Position numbers and translations under genes: made by a program | Notes under the pieces: model-generated | Seen by the model: only the letters and a program-made list of their open reading frames with translations | Database searches by the model: none | What the model was told of the DNA's origin: nothing | Source: Ramlibacter sp. | GTDB taxonomy: Bacteria; Pseudomonadota; Gammaproteobacteria; Burkholderiales; Burkholderiaceae_C | Assembly (NCBI GenBank): GCA_025351615.1 | Contig: JANXVP010000146.1 | Span: 1-11,842 of the forward strand | Reading direction: 5' to 3' | Length of the DNA stretch: 11,842 nucleotides | Shown here: one piece after another, positions 6,347-11,842 of the stretch | How the letters are laid out: every line of letters starts with the position of its first letter | How positions within the stretch are numbered: position 1 is the stretch's first letter

Positions 6347-7472
6347 ACCCGCGGGCGTCAGCCGGCCGTGTACTAGCACCACCATCGGCGCCAATGGCGG
6401 CGTTGACGCGCGGCATGACTTCTTCGGCCATCAGCTGCATCGAGCGCCGGGCCAGCACCGGATCGATCCAGTCGTGGCAGGCGTACAGCAGGGTGCCGAA
6501 GTCGCCCACCTGCTCGCGAAAGGCCAGCAACTGGTCCACCACGCTGTCCACGCTGCCGGCGATCACCAATTTTCTGGTCAGGTAGTCCGGCGTGATGTCG
6601 CTGTCAGGCTGGCTCTGGTCCGACTTGAACAGGTTCGAGCGGCCGCCGCCGACCAGTTTGCGCGCCAGCTGCTTGAAGTAGAAGCTGTACGGCCCTTCGC
6701 TGCTGCGCCCGTAGCGCTGCGCCACCTGCTCGTCGTCGGCCACGAAGATCGACTTGGCGACTCGCCATTCGGCTGGCGCAGCCTGCGCGCCGACCGCGGT
6801 CCGGCCCTCGACGTACTTGGGCCAGTGGGTCCTGACCCACTCGGGCAGCAGGAAGTTCGCCGAGATCGGCTGCCAGCCTCGCTTGGCCATTTCGGTCACG
6901 CCTTGCGAGAACGGCGCCACCGCGGTGCCAACGATGCGCGGGTGCGGACGCTGATAGGGCTTGAGGATGGCGCCCTGGCCGATCTCCAGGATCGAGGTCT
7001 TCATGGTCGACACCTTGAAGTACTCGCCTTGCAGGTCGTAGGGCGCGTCGCCGGCCCAGATGTCGAGCACCATGTTGATGCTCTCGACGAACATCGCATT
7101 GCGGTTCTTGTCGAAGGTGCCGAATGCCTCGGCATCCGACATCAGTCCGCCCGGGCTGATGCCCATGATGAAGCGGCCCTTGAGGATGTGGTCGAGCATG
7201 GCCACCTGCGCCGCCACCGCGGCCGGGTGGGCGTTGGGCAGGTTGATGGTGCCGCTCCCCAGCACGATGTTCTTCGTGTCGTGCGCCAGGCTGGCCAGGA
7301 ACATCAGGCAGGAGGTGACGTTCTCGGACAGGTCGGTGACGTGTTCGCCGACGAAGGCTTCGCAGTACCCCAGGCGGTCGGCCAGCAGGATGGCTTCGCG
7401 GTCTTCCGCCAGGGTGTCGGTCGCAATGCGGCCGGGGGGATGCAGCGGCATCATGAAGGTGCCGAGTTTCAT
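6336..7472 (-). CDS. LLM-class (luciferase-like) flavin-dependent monooxygenase
   Basis: A 378-residue TIM-barrel flavoprotein of the bacterial luciferase superfamily. It opens MKLGTFMMPLHPPGR and has VGEHVTDLS (41-49), where H44 lies at the position of the LuxA active-site histidine. NLPNAHPAAVAAQVAMLDHILKGR and FIMGISPGG (77-109) are the classic core. Length matches LuxA and limonene-monooxygenase-like members. Such enzymes use reduced FMN and O2 to hydroxylate, insert oxygen into, or desulfurise small organic substrates; the substrate here is unknown. A GGAGAA Shine-Dalgarno lies seven bases before the ATG. That ATG overlaps the TGA of the upstream flavin reductase gene as ATGA, so the two are almost certainly partners of a two-component monooxygenase. 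Confidence 0.93.
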   Translation of the reverse strand: MKLGTFMMPLHPPGRIATDTLAEDREAILLADRLGYCEAFVGEHVTDLSENVTSCLMFLASLAHDTKNIVLGSGTINLPNAHPAAVAAQVAMLDHILKGRFIMGISPGGLMSDAEAFGTFDKNRNAMFVESINMVLDIWAGDAPYDLQGEYFKVSTMKTSILEIGQGAILKPYQRPHPRIVGTAVAPFSQGVTEMAKRGWQPISANFLLPEWVRTHWPKYVEGRTAVGAQAAPAEWRVAKSIFVADDEQVAQRYGRSSEGPYSFYFKQLARKLVGGGRSNLFKSDQSQPDSDITPDYLTRKLVIAGSVDSVVDQLLAFREQVGDFGTLLYACHDWIDPVLARRSMQLMAEEVMPRVNAAIGADGGASTRPADARGFRE

Positions 7473-8584
7473 GGTCGATTCTCCGGAAGGATTGGGAATG
7501 GGCCGCCCGCGTCGGCCGGCGGCGCGCCCAGCCGCTGCGACAGCGTGGCCGCGCACTCGCGCATGCGGGTCACCAGCGGGCTTGGTTCGCTGATGTCGAG
7601 GCGGTCCGAGGCGCCGATCGCTGTCAGCGCCAGCACCATCGAACCCGACTGGTCGAACACCGGCACGCTGATCGCGCTGATGCTGGTGCAGTACAGGTCG
7701 GCGAAGGCGTTGCTGCCGACCAGCCGGACGATGCCGCTGGCGCGAATGCCGGCTAGTTGCGTTGCCACGTCGCGGGCCTGCGCAGCGTCCGTATCGCGGG
7801 CCAGTTCGGACTGGATCAGCGGAGCGGTGACCTCCGGCGGCAGCCAGGCGGCGAATGCCAGGCCGGTGGCCGAGGTGAGGACCGGCAGCACCAGACCCGT
7901 CTGCAGGTTCCTGCTGATCGGCTGGGACGAGTCTTCCCAGCGCACGATGGTCGGTCCCTGGTTGCCCCAGACACCCAGGCCCAGGGTCTCGTCGAGTTCG
8001 TCGGACAGTCCGACCAGCGCCCGCGTCGCCAGCCGCACTGCCTGCAGCCGCGCGATGTTGGCGCCACCCTCGGCCGGCGAGGGGCCAATGTCGTGCGGCT
8101 GCGCCACCAGGTAGCGGCCACCGCCGAACACCAGTGGCTGCCGGCCGGTGCGTTCGATGCGTTCGACCTCACCCAGAAAGATCATGTGGTCGCCGCCGGG
8201 GAAGCTGCTGATCCGGCGGCACTCGAGATACGCCGAGCATCCGCCGAGCAAAGGTACGCCGCCGAGCCCGGGCCGCGTAGAGCAGCCGGCGAACTTTTCG
8301 GCGCCGCCGCGTGAAAAACGTTGCGAGATTTCGACCTGGTCGTCGGCCAGGATGTTCACCACGAAACGCTCGCCATCGCGGAACACCGGATGGCTGGGCG
8401 CCTTCAGCGACTGGCTCCACAGGATCAGCGGCGGGTCGAGCGACACCGAGCTGAAGGAGTTGGCGGTCAGCCCGTGCGGCTTGCCGTGCGCATCCAGCGT
8501 GGTGATCACCGTCACGCCGGTGACGAACGAGCCCAGCGCCTGGCGCAGCTCGCGCGAGTCGAAGGCCTGCAGGTTTGCGCTCAC
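7469..8584 (-). CDS. Flavin reductase fused to an IclR-type effector-binding domain
   Basis: A 371-residue two-domain protein. Residues about 8-162 are a short-chain flavin reductase (HpaC-like): LRQALGSFVTGVTVITT (13-29), HGLTANSFSSVSLDPPLILW (37-56), FVVNILADDQ (74-83) and GGDHMIFLGEVERIE (130-144). It should reduce FMN or FAD with NAD(P)H. Residues about 175-353 match the IclR effector domain: NLQTGLVLPVLTSATGLAFAAWLPP (226-250), an IRASG turn at 280-284, ISVPVFDQSGSMVLALTAIG (305-324) and a final ATLSQRLG helix. The IclR winged helix-turn-helix is absent; the reductase domain sits in its place. I chose GTG 8584 because GGAAGG lies nine bases upstream and the reductase fold begins directly after it. 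It starts five bases after the Gfo/Idh stop and overlaps the LLM gene as ATGA. The likely role is an effector-gated reductase feeding the LLM oxygenase. Confidence 0.88.
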   Translation of the reverse strand: MSANLQAFDSRELRQALGSFVTGVTVITTLDAHGKPHGLTANSFSSVSLDPPLILWSQSLKAPSHPVFRDGERFVVNILADDQVEISQRFSRGGAEKFAGCSTRPGLGGVPLLGGCSAYLECRRISSFPGGDHMIFLGEVERIERTGRQPLVFGGGRYLVAQPHDIGPSPAEGGANIARLQAVRLATRALVGLSDELDETLGLGVWGNQGPTIVRWEDSSQPISRNLQTGLVLPVLTSATGLAFAAWLPPEVTAPLIQSELARDTDAAQARDVATQLAGIRASGIVRLVGSNAFADLYCTSISAISVPVFDQSGSMVLALTAIGASDRLDISEPSPLVTRMRECAATLSQRLGAPPADAGGPFPILPENRP

Positions 8585-8589
8585 TGGCT

Positions 8590-9584
8590 TCAACCTTCCA
8601 CGGCTTCGATGGCGCCGGAGCGGGCGGAGCGGAAGATCGCTTCCAGCGCGCTGATGTTGGCGATCATCTGGTCGCGCGGGACCGGATAGGGCCTGCGCCC
8701 CAGGGCCGCGTCGGCGAAGGCTTCCAGGTTGTGCAGTACCGCCGGCGCCGGCGCCATCTCGACCGCGACCGCGGGGCCACCCCGCAGGCACGTCGTCAAG
8801 GTCCAGCCCTCGGGCGCCTCGGGATGGGTCTTGTCGCGCACCTCGGCCCAGCCCTTGGATCCGTACACGGCGAGCGTCCGGCGAACGGTGTCGCCAGGAT
8901 GGCGCTGATCAAGGCGTGGCCGCCGCCCCGGAAGGTGACAAGCGCGGCCAGGGTGTCGCCGTTGGTCAGCCCGCTGCCAAGTTGCGCGACGCGCGTCAAC
9001 ACGTTCGCCGCCGGGCCGAAGACGCCGATCGACAGGTCCAGCAGGTGGATGCCCGTGGCGGTCATGGGGCCGGCGGGCGCTTCGGTGCCCGACAGCCGCC
9101 AGTTGTCGCTGGCCAGCGACAGGAACTTGTCCTGGCTGAAGTTGGCCTCCACCTGCAGCGGCGTGCCGAGCGCGCCCGACTGCAACAGCCGCATCAGTTC
9201 GACGATCGGAGGTTCGAAGCGCTTCTCGTGGCCCACGGCGAGCGCCACGCCGGCCTCGGTCACCGCGGCGACGGCGCGCAGCACGTCAACCCTCGTCATC
9301 GACAGCGGCTTCTCGCAGAACACATGCTTGCCGGCCCGCGCCGCGGCGACGATCTGGTCGGTGTGCTGGGTGTGCGGCGTGCACAGCACCACGCCCTGCA
9401 CCTGGGGATCGGCCAGGACGTCCTCGAACTTGGGGGAGAAAGCGAGCTGGCGCTGGGCGGCGAATTGCGCCGCCTGCGGGCTGACGTCCGCCACCCGCAC
9501 CAGGCGCAGCCGGTCGCTCCGGCCGGCCAGATCGACGATCGTGCGGCCCCACCAGCCCAGGCCGACAACGGCGATGGTCAACAT
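8590..9584 (-). pseudogene. Gfo/Idh/MocA-family oxidoreductase, split by a frameshift
   Basis: Residues 1 to about 233 read from the ATG at 9584: Rossmann motif VVGLGWWG (6-13), LCTPHTQHTD (67-76), the family signature HVFCEKPLS (87-95), GHEKRF (118-123) and the active-site-like GIHLLDLS (178-185). After ILATPF (about base 8882) the frame falls into unrelated sequence ending at 8796. The true C-terminus continues in another frame from about 8888, with RRTLAVYGSKGWAEV and on to a TGA at 8590-8592. The whole interval is 995 bases, one short of 332 codons, so one missing base explains it. The intact gene would encode about 331 residues, normal for NAD(P)-dependent sugar or cyclic-alcohol dehydrogenases (LigC, the carboxy-hydroxymuconate-semialdehyde dehydrogenase, also belongs here). 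It fits between amidohydrolase (7-base gap) and flavin reductase (5-base gap). A sequencing error is as likely as a real mutation. Confidence 0.85.
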
Positions 9585-9591
9585 CCGGTCG

Positions 9592-10728
9592 TCAGAATTT
9601 GATCTTCAGCAGGCGGGCGGCATTGCCACCGGCGACCAGGTCGCGCGAGGCGCGGGGCAGCCGCTTGATCTGCTTCAGCAGGCCCAGCGGATCGTCCTCG
9701 CCCATGTCGTACGGGTAATCTGTGCCCAGCACCACGTGATCGGCGCCGAAGCGGTCGATCAGGCGCTTGAGCATTTCGGGGTCGAACGTGATGGAGTCGA
9801 AATAAAACTTCTCCAGGTAAGACGAGGGCTTGCGCTTGATCACGGTGCGGCAGTCGGCGCGCGCGCTCCAGGCGTGGTCCATCCGGGCCCAGTAATGGGC
9901 GATGAACCCGCCGCCGTGCGCGACCAGCACCTTGAGTTTGGGATAGCGCGCCATCACGCCGTCGAAGATCAGGTGCGACACCGCCACCGTCGATTCGAGC
10001 GGGTTGCCGATCACGTTGTTGAAGTAGTGGTTGGTCAGCCGGTCGGCCTGCGTGTAGCCCAGGGGATGCATGAAGATCAGGACTCCGAGCTCCTCGCAGC
10101 GGGCGAAGAACTTGTCCAGCTTGAGGCTGGGGTCGGTGAGGTTCTTGCCGTTGACGTTGGTGCAGATTTCCACGCCGCGCATGCCCAGCGACTTGACGCA
10201 GTAGTCCAGCTCGCGGATCGCCAGCTGCGAATCCTGCAGCGGCACGGTGCCCAGGCCGACGAAGCGGTCCGGCATGTCGGCGGCCAGCTTGGCGATGCCG
10301 TGGTTCACGTCGCGCGACAGCTCGGCGCCGTAGTCGGGCTCGGTGAAATAGAAGAAGTGATAGGGCGCCGGGCACACGGCCTGGACGTCCACGCCCATCC
10401 GGTCCATGTCGGCCAGCCGCTCGGTGACGCCGGTGAGCTTGGGCGCCCGGGTCTTCATCTGCTTGACGTTGGTTTCGCGCGTGAGTTCGTTGGCGAAGGT
10501 GACGGTGGGGTCGTACTGGGCCGCGTTGAGGTGCGCGGTCTTGGCATTTACCTCGGGGTTGAGGTAATGGCAATGCAGGTCGACCACCTTGGCTTTGCCG
10601 CTGCGGCTCCTGGCCACCGGGCGAGCGGCTGCCTTTGCCGTCGTTGTCGAGACTCGGGCTGCGGCGGACCGCATCTGGCCATGCTGGTGGCGCGGGTCGG
10701 TGCAGGCTGGCGAACAGGTGTAGAACAA
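9592..10728 (-). CDS. ACMSD-type amidohydrolase (decarboxylase or hydrolase)
   Basis: A metal-dependent TIM-barrel enzyme of the amidohydrolase-2/ACMSD group. Counting from TTG 10728 (378 residues), ligands are H52 and H54 in DLHCHYLNP, H221 in IFMHPLGY, H271 in LVAHGGGF and D337 in LGTDYPYDMG. The spacings (169, 50 and 66) nearly equal those of H11-H177-H228-D294 in ACMSD. Family members decarboxylate or hydrolyse unsaturated or aromatic acids (ACMSD, gamma-resorcylate decarboxylase, LigJ-like hydratases). I chose TTG because AAGGAGA (10733-10739) lies four bases before it and the promoter and palindrome lie upstream. An ATG at 10779 would add 17 residues encoded across that palindrome. The barrel is preceded by an unusual extension of about 48 residues: FYTCSPACTDPRHQHG, then an Ala/Arg/Lys-rich stretch. 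First gene of the leftward operon. Confidence 0.9.
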   Translation of the reverse strand: MFYTCSPACTDPRHQHGQMRSAAARVSTTTAKAAARPVARSRSGKAKVVDLHCHYLNPEVNAKTAHLNAAQYDPTVTFANELTRETNVKQMKTRAPKLTGVTERLADMDRMGVDVQAVCPAPYHFFYFTEPDYGAELSRDVNHGIAKLAADMPDRFVGLGTVPLQDSQLAIRELDYCVKSLGMRGVEICTNVNGKNLTDPSLKLDKFFARCEELGVLIFMHPLGYTQADRLTNHYFNNVIGNPLESTVAVSHLIFDGVMARYPKLKVLVAHGGGFIAHYWARMDHAWSARADCRTVIKRKPSSYLEKFYFDSITFDPEMLKRLIDRFGADHVVLGTDYPYDMGEDDPLGLLKQIKRLPRASRDLVAGGNAARLLKIKF

Positions 10729-10732
10729 GGCG

Positions 10733-10739
10733 TCTCCTT
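10733..10739 (-). promoter_or_regulatory. Ribosome binding site that favours a TTG start for the amidohydrolase
   Basis: AAGGAGA on the minus strand, four bases before TTG 10728. The divergent dehydrogenase has the same AAGGAGA five bases before its ATG. No comparable site precedes the upstream ATG at 10779. Confidence 0.65.
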
Positions 10740-10754
10740 CGTTGTGCGGTTTGT

Positions 10755-10768
10755 TTATCTTAAGATAA
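10755..10768. promoter_or_regulatory. Perfect 14-bp palindrome TTATCTTAAGATAA, probable operator
   Basis: A perfect AT-rich dyad in an otherwise GC-rich window, placed between the divergent amidohydrolase and dehydrogenase genes. It contains -10-like hexamers on both strands (TAAGAT, TATCTT), so a bound dimer would block both promoters. Its shape recalls MarR-type operators with TATCTT arms, but that is a resemblance only. No DNA-binding regulator for it is encoded within block 2 of this window. Confidence 0.6.
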
Positions 10769-10789
10769 CTTAGCGTCATATCGCGTCAA
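10762..10789 (-). promoter_or_regulatory. Predicted promoter of the leftward catabolic operon
   Basis: On the minus strand TTGACG (forward 10784-10789, five of six consensus) lies 16 bases before TATCTT (forward 10762-10767, four of six). The -10 lies in the palindrome. Transcription would begin near 10755, giving a leader of about 27 bases to TTG 10728. On the plus strand TAAGAT (10761-10766) is a possible -10 for the dehydrogenase, but I find no good -35 for it. Confidence 0.4.
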
Positions 10790-10799
10790 GGAGACAAAC

Positions 10800-11690
10800 A
10801 TGCAGATCGGGATTGCCGGCACCGGCAAGATGGGCACGGCCATCGCGCGGCGGCTGCTGGCTTCGGGCCATCAGGTGAGCGTGTGGAACCGCACCGCCGA
10901 GCGCGCCCAGCCGCTGCTCAAGGAAGGCGTTTCCTGGGCCGCCACGCCCGCGGCCCTGGCCGGCGACGTGCTCACGGTGATCACGATGCTGACCGACGAG
11001 GCGGCGCTGGAGGACGTGTACTTCGCTGCGCAGGGCCTGCTCGCCGGCGCCACCGCCGGGCATCTGTTTATCGACATGAGCACCGTGCGGCCCGCCAAGC
11101 AACAGGCGGTGGGCGCCCGGGTGCGGGCCAGCGGGGCGAGTTACCTCGAATGTCCAGTCGGCGGCAGCGTCGGGCCGGCGCAGCAGGGCAAGCTGCTGGG
11201 GTTCGTCGGCGGCGCGACGCAGGATCTGGAGCGCGCGCGCGGCCTGCTCGAATTGCTGTGCCGGCGGGTCGAGCACGTCGGCGAGCTGGGCGCCGGGGCC
11301 ACGGTGAAACTGGCCATCAACCTGCCGCTGATGGTGTACTGGCAGACGCTGTCGGAGGCGCTGTCGTTGCTGCAGCCGCTGGGCCTGGACCCGGCGCGGG
11401 TGATCGACATCCTGTCGGACACCTCGGGCGGACCGAACATGCTCAAGACCAGAGGGCCAATGATCGCCCAGGCGCTGGCCGGCGATGCCAGCGGGCCGGT
11501 GAGCGTGAACGTGGCGACGATGCGCAAGGACCTGCATTCGATGCTGGACCAGGCCGCGCTGCAGAATTTCCGGTTGCCACTGGCGCAACTCACGCTGCAG
11601 AACTTCGAGCAGGCTGGCGCGGCCGGGCTCGATGCCGCGGACTGCACGCAGTTGCCGGTCTGGTGGCTGGGCGGCGCCGGCAAGGCTTAG
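10800..11690 (+). CDS. NAD(P)-dependent oxidoreductase, 3-hydroxyisobutyrate dehydrogenase family
   Basis: A 296-residue beta-hydroxyacid dehydrogenase. The N-terminal Rossmann motif is GIAGTGKMGTAIARRLL (4-20), followed by VWNRT (28-32). The substrate loop DMSTVRP (92-98) and ECPVGGSVGPAQQGKL (117-132) are the family's second signature. K170 in GAGATVKLAINL is the catalytic lysine, and N174 keeps the second active-site residue, although the Asn before it is replaced by Ile. MRKDL (241-245) is the usual late motif. Related enzymes oxidise 3-hydroxyisobutyrate or reduce tartronate semialdehyde and other semialdehydes; the substrate is undecided. W29-N30-R31 after the second strand resembles NADP-preferring members, a weak indication. 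AAGGAGA lies five bases before the ATG. It is divergent from the amidohydrolase operon and shares its control region, so it probably belongs to the same pathway. Confidence 0.92.
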   Translation: MQIGIAGTGKMGTAIARRLLASGHQVSVWNRTAERAQPLLKEGVSWAATPAALAGDVLTVITMLTDEAALEDVYFAAQGLLAGATAGHLFIDMSTVRPAKQQAVGARVRASGASYLECPVGGSVGPAQQGKLLGFVGGATQDLERARGLLELLCRRVEHVGELGAGATVKLAINLPLMVYWQTLSEALSLLQPLGLDPARVIDILSDTSGGPNMLKTRGPMIAQALAGDASGPVSVNVATMRKDLHSMLDQAALQNFRLPLAQLTLQNFEQAGAAGLDAADCTQLPVWWLGGAGKA

Positions 11691-11719
11691 GTATGCACTG
11701 AAAACCGCCAGACTCCCCG

Positions 11720-11842
11720 TCACGACGGCTTGCGCGGGGTCGCATCCGCCACGGCATCGAGCAGGTTGCGGATGGTCCGCTCCTCGATGTTGCGGGTGAT
11801 GAAGACCAGCCGGGTGTCGGTGTCCGCGCTTGGCCAGCGGTC
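11720..11842 (-). CDS. C-terminal end of a protein resembling CobW-family GTP-binding proteins (partial)
   Basis: Only 40 residues and the TGA (11720-11722) are in the window; the gene continues beyond the right edge. The tail reads DRWPSADTDTRLVFITRN, then IEERTIRNLLDAVADA. The pattern of a Trp, an acidic turn, then R-x-V-F-I-x-R-N and a helix with a spaced I/L-L-D resembles the end of the CobW C-terminal domain. This domain is found in metallochaperone GTPases of the COG0523 group. The GTPase domain is not visible, so the assignment rests on this tail alone. It converges with the dehydrogenase gene, with 29 bases between the two stops and no clear terminator hairpin. Confidence 0.6.
   Translation of the reverse strand, partial: DRWPSADTDTRLVFITRNIEERTIRNLLDAVADATPRKPS

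Noticed and set aside
7556..8791. Longer starts for the LLM protein (7556) and the reductase-IclR protein (8791)
   Set aside because: Both extensions run back into the upstream genes out of frame and show no conserved sequence. ATG 7472 and GTG 8584 have good Shine-Dalgarno sites and directly precede the folds.
8575..10773. 732-codon open frame on the plus strand opposite the amidohydrolase, Gfo/Idh and start of the reductase
   Set aside because: It is the mirror of three well-supported minus-strand genes in GC-rich DNA. Its translation is low-complexity His/Arg/Gly/Val-rich with no domain, and it crosses gene boundaries.
11691..11719. A bidirectional terminator between the convergent dehydrogenase and CobW-like gene
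   Set aside because: No stable hairpin with a T-run is visible in these 29 bases on either strand.

Overview
The window is GC-rich and tightly packed with small-molecule catabolic genes, GntR- and IclR-type regulatory modules and short overlaps. The protein sequences look like those of Burkholderiales (Betaproteobacteria; for example the Variovorax, Ramlibacter or Bordetella range). That placement is an inference from style and protein similarity, not from a marker gene. I see no rRNA, tRNA, CRISPR array, insertion sequence or phage gene.

Left edge (1-523): the last 36 codons of an AMP-forming acyl-CoA synthetase on the plus strand, then about 410 bases with no intact gene. This stretch holds two hairpins and what looks like a decayed ribbon-helix-helix DNA-binding ORF. 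Block 1 (524-6346) is arranged around a divergent promoter at 4773-4889. Leftward run a GntR/FCD regulator, a 1029-residue FAD plus Fe-S oxidoreductase (joined to the regulator by a 4-base ATGA overlap) and a GNAT acetyltransferase. Rightward run a serine-glyoxylate-type aminotransferase and a small protein with paired CxxCxGxG motifs. Two identical 13-bp sites (TTTGTATGCAAAA), one over each predicted -10 element, are the likely operators of the GntR regulator. The gene set suggests oxidation of a 2-hydroxyacid to a 2-oxoacid, coupled to glyoxylate/serine transamination.

Block 2 (6336-11690) is arranged around a second divergent promoter at 10729-10799 with a perfect 14-bp palindrome, TTATCTTAAGATAA. 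Leftward run an ACMSD-type metal-dependent amidohydrolase, a Gfo/Idh/MocA oxidoreductase broken by a frameshift, a flavin reductase fused to an IclR-type effector-binding domain, and a luciferase-like (LLM) flavin monooxygenase coupled to it by an ATGA overlap. Rightward runs a 3-hydroxyisobutyrate dehydrogenase-family gene. Together this looks like a peripheral catabolic pathway: a two-component monooxygenase, a decarboxylase or hydrolase, and two NAD(P) dehydrogenases. The substrate cannot be read from the sequence. The most unusual item is the reductase: it carries the ligand-sensing half of an IclR regulator but no helix-turn-helix, which suggests an effector-gated reductase.

Right edge (11720-11842): the C-terminal 40 residues of a gene on the minus strand, most like the C-terminal domain of a CobW-family GTP-binding protein.
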